Origin: Bdellovibrio svalbardensis
Lineage (GTDB): Bacteria; Bdellovibrionota; Bdellovibrionia; Bdellovibrionales; Bdellovibrionaceae
Assembly (NCBI RefSeq): GCF_029531655.1
Contig: NZ_JANRMI010000003.1
Location: 372,001 to 436,000 of the forward strand
DNA length: 64,000 nt
Direction: 5' to 3'
In this document: one piece after another, positions 26,802 through 35,602 of the stretch
Numbering within the stretch: the stretch's first letter is position 1
How the letters are laid out: each line of letters begins with the position of its first letter
The notes under the pieces: generated by a model
Seen by the model: the letters and a program-made list of their open reading frames with translations, nothing else
Databases searched by the model: none
What the model was told of the DNA's origin: nothing
Position numbers and translations under genes: made by a program

Positions 26802-27866
26802 ATGAAGCATTTTGCGTGTCTTTCAATTGTATTTTTACTCGGTACTTCGCAGTCATATGCTGCAGATGTAGGAGGACTCACCGTTAATGGAGAGGCTAGC
26901 TTTGACTACAATCTCTTATCTTCTAAAGACAAAGCAACGCCATTTATAGGTGGAGCCACGAATGAAACTTACCGTCTGAATCAGGCGCAAGTAACAATCA
27001 AGAAAGAAACAGAACAAATTTCCTTCTTGAGTCGACTTGTTTATTCACCAACTTCATATCTAACAAGCACGACCACTTCTACCAAATCAAACTTGGGAAC
27101 GCTCGATCAACTTGAAGTCTATTATAAGGCAACTCCTACTATATATATTGGCTTCGGCAGGTTTTATACGACGATGGGGTTTGAATCTTTACTCAAGTCC
27201 GAGAACTATACTTATAATAACACCATAGCCTTTCAAGGAATCGCTCCGGGATATGGTGAAGGTTTACGAATCAAATATATTCCGAGTGATAAGCTAACTG
27301 CGACTCTCTCTACTTATAATCAAGCGACCTACAACGCTTTCGGGGATGACTACACTCCGACAAAAACGACAGAAATTTCAATTGCTGGACTTTGGAATAA
27401 GTTCAACTGGTTTGCAGGATACTATTTCGGAAAAGATGGAGCGACGCCTGTTGAAAGATCTGAGAAAACAGCTAGCAGCATCTGGGCGACCTACAAAATT
27501 GATCAACTTACCTTGGCCGCAACCTATGATTCGCGCACGACGAGGCTGGATGGCAGCAGCACGAAGTGGTCGGACTCTACAAGTATTTTAGTAAGCTACA
27601 TTGTCGCTATGAATACCATCACATCCCGTTATGAAATGGTTCGCGGCGCCGGAGAATTGTTCGATTCTGCTTCCGGTACTAATTACGGAAGTGCTGACAA
27701 AGTGAACTCATTCATTTTGGCCGACAAAATCGCATTGAATGACAACTTCAAACTCCATGTCGAATACAGAATGGATCACGCTGACGCTGAGTCCTTCTTT
27801 AATAAAGATGGAAATCCAACGAAAGATGCAAGCCTGCTGACCCTCGGAGCGGTGGCGAGTTTTTAA
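26802..27866 (+). CDS. Beta-barrel porin of the Bbp2 (OmpL-like) type
   Basis: A 354-residue protein with signal peptide (MKHFACLSIVFLLGTSQSYAA) and alternating strands ending in LLTLGAVASF, with the C-terminal Phe of outer-membrane barrels. The order 'VNGEASFDYNLLSS', 'FRLNQ/YRLNQAQVTIKK', 'IGFGRFYTTMGFESLLKSEN', 'YNNTIAFQGIAPGYGEGLRIKY' fits the putative beta-barrel porin-2 family (PF07642), as far as I can judge by eye. The pore substrate is unknown. AAGGAG precedes the ATG. A weak hairpin AAAGAGTGGGTT/AACTCACTCTTT at 27879-27914 probably ends it. Confidence 0.7.
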   Translation: MKHFACLSIVFLLGTSQSYAADVGGLTVNGEASFDYNLLSSKDKATPFIGGATNETYRLNQAQVTIKKETEQISFLSRLVYSPTSYLTSTTTSTKSNLGTLDQLEVYYKATPTIYIGFGRFYTTMGFESLLKSENYTYNNTIAFQGIAPGYGEGLRIKYIPSDKLTATLSTYNQATYNAFGDDYTPTKTTEISIAGLWNKFNWFAGYYFGKDGATPVERSEKTASSIWATYKIDQLTLAATYDSRTTRLDGSSTKWSDSTSILVSYIVAMNTITSRYEMVRGAGELFDSASGTNYGSADKVNSFILADKIALNDNFKLHVEYRMDHADAESFFNKDGNPTKDASLLTLGAVASF

Positions 27867-28005
27867 AATATTTAATAAAAAGAGTGGGTTGCACCATATG
27901 AACTCACTCTTTCCGTTCTAAATTCCACTCCAGATCCACTTCATTATTTCCTGTCGTGTTGCCTAAGTTGTGCTAATCTTTAATAAAAGGATGAACATCT
28001 CGCAC

Positions 28006-30621
28006 ATGCAGAAAAAACAACTTCTCCCAGGCACAATAAAAAGACATCCAGACGGTTTCGGTTTTTTCATCGCTGACGACAAAGATCAACCTGACGTTTA
28101 TATCCCACGCGGCTCCATGGAAGGCATCATGACCAACGATAAGGTCATGGCCGAAGTTTACCCTGAAAAAGGTGGAGACAGATTCCGCGGCGAAATCGTT
28201 AAGGTCATTCAAAGAGGCACTAAAACTTTCGTTGGTCGATTTTATAAGCTCAATGACAAGTACGGCATTATCCGCGATGAAGGAAAAGGCTGGAGCCAGG
28301 ATCTTCGTATCAAACTTGAAGACTCCATGGGCGCAAAAGACAAGGAACTTGTCGCAGCGGAAGCCATCACTTACCCAGACAACGGCCAGCAATTCACAGG
28401 CAAGGTCACTGCGGTCATCGGCAACGCTCTCGATCCACTCACTGATATCAAACGTGTGATTCTTTCCAGCAATATTCCACAAGACTTCTCAAAAGAGACT
28501 TTGGAAGAAGCTACCCACTATAAAGAGGTCCCTGAAGAAAAAGACTTCAAGGGTCGTAAAGATCTGCGCGGTCTTGATTTGATCACTATCGACGGTGCAA
28601 CGGCGAAAGACTTCGACGATGCGGTCTATGTCGAGATCAATCCTGAAGGCTTCCTTCTTTATGTAGCGATTGCCGATGTCAGCCACTACGTGCAAAACGG
28701 CTCAGCGATTGATCGTGATGCTTATGAACGCGGAACTTCGGTTTACTTCCCGAACTTCGTGGTTCCGATGCTTCCAGAAGTTCTTAGTAACGGACTTTGC
28801 TCTTTGAATCCTCACGTCCCTAGACTGTGCATGGTGGCAGAGATGCAGTTCGACTTTACTGGCGAAATGGTTCGCTCTGACTTCTATGAAGCGGTTATGG
28901 AAAGCAAATCCCGCGTGACCTACGGGGAAGCCCAGGAAGTCATCGACGGCAATGTTGTTGAAAAGCACGAACACGTAAAAGAAAATATCCTGCGCCTTGC
29001 CGACCTTGCAAAAATCCTGATGGCCAAACGTTTCAAAGACGGATCCTTGGATCTTGAAATCCCTGAAACAGAATTGGTTATCGATGGTGCCGGAGTCCCA
29101 ATTGATATTCAAAGATCTGAACGTCTTTTCTCTCACCGTTTGATTGAAGAGATGATGCTGGCCGCGAACGTCGCAGTTGCGAAGTTCCTGCACTCACGAA
29201 ATATCCCGGCTTTGTACCGCATCCATGAACCTCCGAACGAGCAGGCCATTGGTATTCTTGAAAAATACATGGCGACCTTCGGTGGAAAAACCAAACTCAA
29301 CCAAGGCAAACTGCAAAAGCGTTTAACTAAGGCCCTGGAAGAGTTTGAAAACAAGCCGGAAGCACATATCCTTAATATTTTGACTTTAAGATCAATGAGC
29401 CAAGCCAAATACAGCCCTAATAATGTGGGCCACTTTGGTTTGGGCTTTGAGTTCTATGCTCACTTTACTTCGCCGATTCGTCGTTATCCTGACTTGATCA
29501 TTCATCGCTTGTTGAAAAATCAGGTTGTGAAAAGCAATCAATACCGACTTATCAGCGAAGACGATCTTGCCACGGCTGGAACCATTCTTTCAGCCGCAGA
29601 GCAAAGATCCACCAAAGCAGAGCGCCAAGTTCAATCCATCAAAAAAGCCCGCTTCATGGAGAAATTCATTGGGCAAGAGTTTGATGGGATGATCAGCTCT
29701 GTGGCGAAGTTCGGGGTCTTTGTATTGCTTCGTGAATACGATTGCGATGGCCTGATCCGCCTTGATGACCTTGGCAATGATAAGTTTGAATACGATGAAG
29801 AGAATCTAAAACTGATCGCAAAACGTTCAGGCTTTTCTTACAGCATCGGCGATATGATTCGCATCCAGGTTGCGGCCGCTGATCCTGAATTGGGTCAGGT
29901 GAACTTCGTTAAAGCCGGTATGCTTGAAAAAGAAGACGATGATGAACTTCCAGATGGCAAAACAGAAGCCCAAGCCAGCTCTGAAAAGTATTTGAATCGT
30001 ATCCGCGAAAAGTCACAAAAAGAACGCAAGCAAAGTGAACTTCCTAAGTTTACCAATGCAAGAGGCGATCGTGGTGCTCGCGGGGAGCGCCCGGGTCGAG
30101 GCGACCGCCCTTCTGGACCAGGGGACCGTGAAGAACGTCGCCATGGTAAAGAGGACCGCCGAGGAGCCGCTCCAGGAAAACCTGAGCGCGGTGGCAAACC
30201 GGGCCGCAAAGAAGATCGCAAACAATCCGGTTTCCAAGGTGGCAAGCCTCAGAAGTCGAAATTCTTCCGCGACAGTCGCGAAGAACCAAGCGGACAGGCT
30301 TTCAAGCAAGAAAAAGCAGCTCAGCAAAAGATGCAGCTAAAACCTCGGGCTTGGGACAATGAGGAACGCAAAGGTCCAGATGAAAATCTTCTAAAGATGA
30401 TCTTAGGGCCAAATGAGTTCCGCAAATCCAAAGGTGAAGGCTCGACCGATGAAAAGCCAAAACTGAGCAAGAAATTGCAGTTCAGCGAAAACTCAAAGCT
30501 TCGCGATGACGATAAGAACTCTGCTAGAAACAGCGAAAGTCTTAAAGATCCGAAGCTAGATAAAAAAGAAAAGAAAAACGCCACCAAACCGAAATCCCCT
30601 TTCGGACGCGGCAAAAAATAG
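28006..30621 (+). CDS. rnr: Ribonuclease R with long basic C-terminal tail
   Basis: An 871-residue 3'-5' exoribonuclease that degrades structured RNA. N-terminal cold-shock/OB domains begin GTIKRHPDGFGFFIADD. The RNB catalytic domain has LITIDGATAKDFDDAVYVEI (metal-binding aspartates), AIADVSHYV, RGTSVYFP and AHFTSPIRRYPDLIIHRLL. The S1 domain (about 555-640) has GQEFDGMISSVAKFGVFVLL. After it come about 210 residues rich in Arg, Gly, Asp, Lys and Pro (GARGERPGRGDRPSGPGDRE), far longer than the basic tail of E. coli RNase R and probably disordered RNA-binding sequence. The start is uncertain: GTG 27970 and ATG 27991 are in frame, and none has a well-spaced ribosome binding site. Confidence 0.94.
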   Translation: MQKKQLLPGTIKRHPDGFGFFIADDKDQPDVYIPRGSMEGIMTNDKVMAEVYPEKGGDRFRGEIVKVIQRGTKTFVGRFYKLNDKYGIIRDEGKGWSQDLRIKLEDSMGAKDKELVAAEAITYPDNGQQFTGKVTAVIGNALDPLTDIKRVILSSNIPQDFSKETLEEATHYKEVPEEKDFKGRKDLRGLDLITIDGATAKDFDDAVYVEINPEGFLLYVAIADVSHYVQNGSAIDRDAYERGTSVYFPNFVVPMLPEVLSNGLCSLNPHVPRLCMVAEMQFDFTGEMVRSDFYEAVMESKSRVTYGEAQEVIDGNVVEKHEHVKENILRLADLAKILMAKRFKDGSLDLEIPETELVIDGAGVPIDIQRSERLFSHRLIEEMMLAANVAVAKFLHSRNIPALYRIHEPPNEQAIGILEKYMATFGGKTKLNQGKLQKRLTKALEEFENKPEAHILNILTLRSMSQAKYSPNNVGHFGLGFEFYAHFTSPIRRYPDLIIHRLLKNQVVKSNQYRLISEDDLATAGTILSAAEQRSTKAERQVQSIKKARFMEKFIGQEFDGMISSVAKFGVFVLLREYDCDGLIRLDDLGNDKFEYDEENLKLIAKRSGFSYSIGDMIRIQVAAADPELGQVNFVKAGMLEKEDDDELPDGKTEAQASSEKYLNRIREKSQKERKQSELPKFTNARGDRGARGERPGRGDRPSGPGDREERRHGKEDRRGAAPGKPERGGKPGRKEDRKQSGFQGGKPQKSKFFRDSREEPSGQAFKQEKAAQQKMQLKPRAWDNEERKGPDENLLKMILGPNEFRKSKGEGSTDEKPKLSKKLQFSENSKLRDDDKNSARNSESLKDPKLDKKEKKNATKPKSPFGRGKK

Positions 30622-30636
30622 TACCAAATAGCACAT

Positions 30637-30667
30637 AAAACGCCGGCCTCAAAAGCCGGCGTTTTTC
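30637..30667 (+). terminator. Terminator of rnr
   Basis: AAAACGCCGGC-CTCAAAA-GCCGGCGTTTTT, 16 bases after the rnr stop. Textbook stem and T-run. Confidence 0.93.
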
Positions 30668-30800
30668 ATTCTTGAACCAGACTTTTGGACCATCTCCACA
30701 CGATAAAAAATTGCTGTTTGCCCGAGTATCTAAACCTAGAGATAATAACGACAATTCAGCAAGAATAGACCAGAGTTCGACGAACACTTGGAGCTCAGTA

Positions 30801-32477
30801 GTGACTGCATTAAAGACCGGAGCACAAATCGGAAAAACCTTAAAGAATGCTGCTCGCCTGCGCACTATCGTCGGCGTTTTCGCAAAGCATGGCTTTCATA
30901 AGGTCGCTGAAAAAGTAAAGCTCGGCAAATTCATCATCGAACGCTTGAATTCGTCATCTGATATCGAAACGCTATCGATGGCAGAACGCATGCGCATGAG
31001 TTTTGAGGAACTCGGTCCTACCTTCGTAAAACTGGGTCAGCTACTGGCCACTCGCCCCGATTTGGTACCTGAAGAATACGTCAACGAATTCGAAAAGCTG
31101 CACGACCGCGTGCAACCACTGCCTTTTTCAGTCGTTGAAGAAGTTCTAAAAGAAGAATTCGGCAACACTCTTTATCAAAAATTTGAAAGCATTGAACCAG
31201 AACCTTTGGGCTCTGCCAGCATTGCCCAAGTCCATCGCGCAAAACTTGCCACGGGCGAAGCGGTTGTGGTCAAGGTGCAACGGCCGGGAATCATTCAAAC
31301 CATCAATGATGATTTGAATGTCCTCTATCTATTGGCAGATTTGCTGATCACCTATGTTCCAGAAACTCGCCCCTTCAATCCGACAGGTATTGTGGACGAG
31401 TATTTTAGAACACTGGAACTGGAGACCAATTTCATTGTTGAAGCGAACAACATTCGTCGCTTTCAAGAAAACTTTGCCTCCGACGATACGATTAAAATTC
31501 CCAAAGTTTATCTGGATTTCACAACCGAGCGCGTTTTGACCATGGAAATGCTTCCTGGTGTTCCGCTAAGCCAAGAAAGTTCGATGTCACAGCAGGGACT
31601 TGATTCTAAAGAGGTCATCCGCCGCGGACTCGGTGCTTATTTGAAGATGGTCTTCCATGACGGTCTTTTCCACGGAGATCTCCACGCCGGGAATTTCTTT
31701 GTTCTACCCGACAATCACATCGGCTTGATTGATTTCGGCGTCGTAGGGCGCTTGAACTCCCGCACTCAGGGGGCGATTGCCAATATGCTGTTGGCTCTTT
31801 CAAAAGAAGATTACGATCGCCTGGCTTTTGAGTATGTCGACTTGGCGCCGTTCTCTGACCAAGTGAATGTGGATCTGTTCGCCAAAGATTTGCGCGAACT
31901 GATCGCCCCTTTCTTTGGCTTGACGCTCAAGAACGTCAACCTAGGGAAAATCCTGATGAAATCTTCAGGAATTGCAGCTCGCCATCACATTCAGGTACCA
32001 ACCGAACTGATGATGTTCTTTAAATCGATTGTTTCGATTGAGGGCATTGGGCGTAAGATTGATAAAGATTTTGATTTTTTAAAGTACTCTCTTGAATTTG
32101 CGGGCGAACTTGCGAAGACTCAGTTTGGCCCGCAAAGAGTCATGAACGACATGTCACAGATGGCACGCGAATCCCGGGCCTTTTTAAATGCTCTGCCTCG
32201 CCAGTTGAATTTCTTCTTTAGAAAGGTCAACAGCCCCGAACATGCCTTCAAACTTAAGATCGCAGAGATCAAGGACCTCAGACGCTCCATTGAAGTCAGT
32301 TTCAATTTGCTGTTCTTGGGCGTGATCATCTCTGCTTTGATCATGAGTGCCTCATTTATTTTTGTACACGATACCGTGAACCACGTCTGGGGTATTCCTA
32401 CTGCAAGCTTTGTAGGTTATATTCTGGCTGGGGTTTTGGGACTAATAGCATTTGTAAACTATATTAGAAAGCCCTGA
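30801..32477 (+). CDS. ubiB: ABC1/UbiB-family atypical kinase
   Basis: A 558-residue protein of the ABC1/ADCK/UbiB family, membrane-bound atypical kinases or ATPases needed for ubiquinone or quinone synthesis. The family block FEELGPTFVKLGQLLATRPDLVP (about 66-88), the Ala-rich loop GSASIAQVHRAKL, the lysine in VVVKVQRPGI, HGDLHAGNFFVL and LIDFGVVGRLN are present. Two membrane helices close the protein (about 505-525 and 535-552). The frame is open back to 30672, but that part overlaps the rnr terminator. GTG at 30801 with GGAG seven bases upstream gives the normal length for the family. No other ubi gene is adjacent. Confidence 0.9.
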   Translation: MTALKTGAQIGKTLKNAARLRTIVGVFAKHGFHKVAEKVKLGKFIIERLNSSSDIETLSMAERMRMSFEELGPTFVKLGQLLATRPDLVPEEYVNEFEKLHDRVQPLPFSVVEEVLKEEFGNTLYQKFESIEPEPLGSASIAQVHRAKLATGEAVVVKVQRPGIIQTINDDLNVLYLLADLLITYVPETRPFNPTGIVDEYFRTLELETNFIVEANNIRRFQENFASDDTIKIPKVYLDFTTERVLTMEMLPGVPLSQESSMSQQGLDSKEVIRRGLGAYLKMVFHDGLFHGDLHAGNFFVLPDNHIGLIDFGVVGRLNSRTQGAIANMLLALSKEDYDRLAFEYVDLAPFSDQVNVDLFAKDLRELIAPFFGLTLKNVNLGKILMKSSGIAARHHIQVPTELMMFFKSIVSIEGIGRKIDKDFDFLKYSLEFAGELAKTQFGPQRVMNDMSQMARESRAFLNALPRQLNFFFRKVNSPEHAFKLKIAEIKDLRRSIEVSFNLLFLGVIISALIMSASFIFVHDTVNHVWGIPTASFVGYILAGVLGLIAFVNYIRKP

Positions 32478-32489
32478 GGTCCGAATTTT

Positions 32490-33260
32490 ATGCAGCAACT
32501 GTATTATGAACTGAGTGTTTTGGCGAAGGCCGTAAATTTTAAAAATCTTTCGGCGGCGGCTCTTCATGTGGGCCTCAGTCAACCGCAACTTTCCCGCATT
32601 ATTGCCAAGATCGAAGACGAACTTAAGATCGTTCTCTTGGATCGTTCTGCAAAAAGAAAGTCCGGATGGACCGCAGTTGCTTTCCAGCTTGCAGAAATAT
32701 TCGAAAAGTCTATTCGTCGCCTTGAACTCGAAATGCAAGGGATCAGTAACAATCAAATGGTCGGCGAGCTGCATATTGGAACTCTCGAAGGTCTTTCTGA
32801 TTTTGCTTTGAAAGCCGTTCATCTTTGCTTTGAAGAAGTGGGCGTTAAAAAAATCACTTTGGATATTTTTGATTTGAATGAACTGGAAGCCAACTTTCTG
32901 TCTGGCAATTTGGATTTGATCTTCACCTCCAAACAGCCGGGCCGTCAGAAATTTAAGTATCTTATGGAACTGGGTTTTCAAAAATTGGAAGAGATCAATT
33001 CCAACAAGAACTTCACGGTTTTAAGTTCTTTCGAATACGGCCGCGCCAACAAGAAAGAAGTGGAAGCCTTTCCGCATATTTTTGTTTCCAACTCTTTGGC
33101 CATGCGCCGCTCTTGGTTTGATAAAGTTGGCGGTGTAGGTCATATGCCGACAGAAGCCAAAAAAGGACGGCAAAAGGATGCTGAGCCTGTCCTTATGATC
33201 GGCTCTGAACTTTTAAGTCCGGTCCTCTGGGAAAATATCACCACCGCAATCTCTGAATAG
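32490..33260 (+). CDS. LysR-type transcription regulator, short form
   Basis: A 256-residue protein. The N-terminal winged helix (about 5-62) reads LSVLAKAVNFKNLSAAALHVG, then LSQPQLSRIIAKIEDELKIVLLDR, the normal LysR HTH. The effector domain (VGELHIGTLEGLSDFALKAV, LDLIFTSKQPG) is present but ends early; full LysR proteins have about 300 residues, and the second half of the periplasmic-binding-like fold is reduced. It starts 12 bases after the UbiB-like gene and may be co-transcribed with it. A 9-base-pair hairpin CTTTGGGTG/CACCCAAAG (33275-33304) follows its stop. Target genes unknown. Confidence 0.82.
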   Translation: MQQLYYELSVLAKAVNFKNLSAAALHVGLSQPQLSRIIAKIEDELKIVLLDRSAKRKSGWTAVAFQLAEIFEKSIRRLELEMQGISNNQMVGELHIGTLEGLSDFALKAVHLCFEEVGVKKITLDIFDLNELEANFLSGNLDLIFTSKQPGRQKFKYLMELGFQKLEEINSNKNFTVLSSFEYGRANKKEVEAFPHIFVSNSLAMRRSWFDKVGGVGHMPTEAKKGRQKDAEPVLMIGSELLSPVLWENITTAISE

Positions 33261-33392
33261 AAGTTGCAGCTGTACTTTGGGTGTCGCAACGATGCCACCC
33301 AAAGACTTCTCACTCCTCTCACACAACCTTAACATTTGCCAAAAAAACGGCCTCATTCTTGATGCTCTTTTCCGAGAGACATGAGGTACGCT

Positions 33393-34571
33393 ATGAGCGC
33401 AAATTTAAGGGGTTTTTACGCCCAAAATATGATCACATTCTTGACAGTGGCTGCCCTGTTTACGCCCACCTTTGCCTCTGCCAATGGCCCCTCTTGCACG
33501 ACCCTTTTTACAGAGTCTTCTGCCATCAAGCCTCTCCTGACCGGAGCCTGGAGAAAATCGTCAGCAGACCTCTTCATGGGATTTCGCTCAAATGCTCCTC
33601 ACTATTGGAACTGGCTGCACGCCCAGAGTTCTCCCTTATTCTCTGTCCGTGGCGTTGTGAGTGGCGATCCACATATTCTTAATTTTGGTGATGTTCAGCT
33701 CAAAGAGGGCGGACGAAAGTATTCACTCGTGGATGTCGATGACAGCGGAGTCAATGCCCCCCTGGCAGGCGACTTCTTACGTTATTATGTGGGAAATAGA
33801 ATTTCTCCGTTCAAAGTCGACAAGCAAGATTTATATCAAGCCTATGTTGACGGTCTGAATGGCAAAAAAATGGACAAGCCCGATTATCTAAAAAAAGTCG
33901 AAGATAAATCCGACGGTGACCTCTCTGCTCGTCAGGAAAAGTACCTTGCCAAGGTGACTGCGAATGATCGCTTTTCTGAAGGTGCCGAACTACAGCCCTT
34001 GAGTATCGCGCCTGCCGAAATTCAGAATCTTTATGCTCAATCTTCTGCGACCTTCAAAGCTTTGATGAAAGACTATCAAGTTCTCGATTCGGGCTTTAAG
34101 ACCAAGGACAGTGGCGGAAGCCAGGGATTAGCACGCTTTTGGTTCCTTCTGGAATCCAATGGCGAGCGACATGTGTGGGAATTCAAACTTGAGAATGATC
34201 CCGCGACATCTTTATATTCCGCCCAACCACAGGCGATGTCTCGCTTTCAAAAAGTCTCTGAAACTTATCGCCCTTCCGCAGAAGTCCTGGGACCCTATCA
34301 ATTCGTCACAGTCGGAGAAAATGTTTTTCTGTTGCGTGAACGCCTTGCACACTTCATCGATCTAGATCCGGCAAAGATGACAGGCAAAAAAGATCTGGAG
34401 AATGGTCAGCAGATGTCCTTGTACTTGGCCAATAAGATGGGTCAGTGGCAAAGCAAGCAACCTGCAAGCTCGGACCTTGCCAAGATCTTGGCCGACAAGA
34501 ATTCCTTCGAGGAATTCAATAACCTCGCGGAAAAATACATCCAAGTGATGAAGGATGAGGCTCAGAAATGA
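33393..34571 (+). CDS. Exported DUF2252 family protein
   Basis: A 392-residue protein. VVSGDPHILNFGDVQL, YSLVDVDDSGVNAPLAGDFLRYY and the late block NVFLLRERLAHFIDLD mark the DUF2252 family, which shares the fold of aminoglycoside phosphotransferase-like kinases (H-x-x-N-F and D-x-D-D motifs). Most family members are cytoplasmic. This one carries a hydrophobic export-like segment (about 13-33, MITFLTVAALFTPTFASA), so it probably works outside the cytoplasm, where ATP would be lacking unless it acts in prey. Start 33393 is chosen for GAGG six bases upstream; 33429 would give a shorter signal peptide. Its stop overlaps the next start (ATGA). Confidence 0.78.
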   Translation: MSANLRGFYAQNMITFLTVAALFTPTFASANGPSCTTLFTESSAIKPLLTGAWRKSSADLFMGFRSNAPHYWNWLHAQSSPLFSVRGVVSGDPHILNFGDVQLKEGGRKYSLVDVDDSGVNAPLAGDFLRYYVGNRISPFKVDKQDLYQAYVDGLNGKKMDKPDYLKKVEDKSDGDLSARQEKYLAKVTANDRFSEGAELQPLSIAPAEIQNLYAQSSATFKALMKDYQVLDSGFKTKDSGGSQGLARFWFLLESNGERHVWEFKLENDPATSLYSAQPQAMSRFQKVSETYRPSAEVLGPYQFVTVGENVFLLRERLAHFIDLDPAKMTGKKDLENGQQMSLYLANKMGQWQSKQPASSDLAKILADKNSFEEFNNLAEKYIQVMKDEAQK

Positions 34572-35524
34572 AAATTTCAATCGTTCTCGCCCATATCGCG
34601 TTTGCTATCTTCTATACTTCTCTAGCCAGCGCCACTTCCGGGGAAACTCAAACTTTTGCGCTCTATGGAAATGGGCAAGCCTCTGAAGGCGGCGACATCA
34701 GCTGGCGAGGAGCTCAAGTAGGCATTCATCACGACATCAGCGAGAAAGCCAGTGTGGGCATCATCTATTACAATGAAGGGCATCCTGAAAACAATCACCG
34801 CGACGGCTATGCGGCGATGGGTTGGCGCAAACAAGACTTCAACGACAAACTGAGTTTTGAAGTGGGAGTGGGCCCCTATTACTCCATGAATACGACCAAT
34901 ATCGATGGTGAACAGTTTAACAACAAACATATTGGTGCCCTTGCGGCCGCTGCAGTTCTATATCATTTCCAGGGTTCAAACATTTCACTCCGAGCCCAGT
35001 ACAATCATGCAGAGGCTTCCGGCTCCTTTAGAACAGATACTATACTTATCGGCGTGCAGGCGGATCTTGGCAGGGCGACTCATTCCCGCAATTCCAATGG
35101 CAGTTCGTATCCCACCGAGATCAGCATGTGGGTTGGCCCATCCCATACCACTCAAAGTGATGCTGGTATTCCGACGGGATATCAGGCAGAAGTACGCACC
35201 CAAGTTTCTGACAATATCGCTTATTCAGTCGATGCCTTATCAGAAGGCAACTCTGGGCTTTCTAATCGCAAAGGTGTAGCGGGCCAAGTTTGGTATGTCA
35301 GTCCCAGCAAAAATGATTGGCGTGTCGAAGCGGGCGCAGGTCCCTACCTAGCGCATGACAATGCTGAAGGCCGCAACGACAATCAACTTCTTGCGATCGT
35401 GACCATTCGTGTGAATAAAAAAGTCACCAAACGTCTGAAACTAGGAATTAGCTTTAATCGCGTCATCTCAGGAAACGACAGGGATCAGGATATGTTTCTG
35501 ATAGGAATTGAAAGCAAACTTTAA
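34568..35524 (+). CDS. Outer-membrane beta-barrel protein coupled to the DUF2252 gene
   Basis: A 318-residue protein with signal peptide (cleavage near SLASA-T, residue 22) and many amphipathic strands (ASVGIIYYNEGHPENN, DKLSFEVGVGPYYSM, NISLRAQYNHAEASGSF, KRLKLGISFNRVIS). It has two similar halves: GVGPYYSM near 100 and GAGPYLAHDNAEG near 260, each followed by a strand and an 'I.IGIQADL/FLIGIESKL' ending. The fold may therefore have arisen by internal duplication. No family recognised. The ATGA overlap with the DUF2252 stop implies coupled translation and a shared task. Confidence 0.62.
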   Translation: MKISIVLAHIAFAIFYTSLASATSGETQTFALYGNGQASEGGDISWRGAQVGIHHDISEKASVGIIYYNEGHPENNHRDGYAAMGWRKQDFNDKLSFEVGVGPYYSMNTTNIDGEQFNNKHIGALAAAAVLYHFQGSNISLRAQYNHAEASGSFRTDTILIGVQADLGRATHSRNSNGSSYPTEISMWVGPSHTTQSDAGIPTGYQAEVRTQVSDNIAYSVDALSEGNSGLSNRKGVAGQVWYVSPSKNDWRVEAGAGPYLAHDNAEGRNDNQLLAIVTIRVNKKVTKRLKLGISFNRVISGNDRDQDMFLIGIESKL

Positions 35525-35602
35525 AAAATAGCCTCTCATGGCCAGCTGATTTCTTTGTGCTTGGCTAATAAGATCAGCCAATGGCACAGTAAACTTTCAT
35601 GA
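35525..35602 (+). pseudogene. Remnant of the C-terminal part of a second DUF2252 gene
   Basis: Bases 35536-35592 match 34400-34456 in the DUF2252 gene at 43 of 57 positions. In frame they read QLISLCLANKISQWHSK against QQMSLYLANKMGQWQSK of the intact gene. Many of the differences fall at third codon positions, so the copy was under selection before it was lost. The remnant frame ends in TGA overlapping the ATG of the next gene, the same ATGA junction as between the intact DUF2252 gene and its barrel gene. This is the scar of a tandem duplicate. Confidence 0.8.

Noticed and set aside
26593-26805. 70-codon frame overlapping the barrel gene start by four bases
   Set aside because: No ribosome binding site; the overlap is explained by the AAATGA at the barrel gene start; composition is not protein-like.
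30013-30614. Several frames opposite the RNase R tail
   Set aside because: Low-complexity GC-rich tail gives long chance frames on all strands.
30672-30800. N-terminal extension of the UbiB-like protein from TTG
   Set aside because: It begins in the rnr terminator, lacks a ribosome binding site and is poorly protein-like; GTG 30801 gives the family length.
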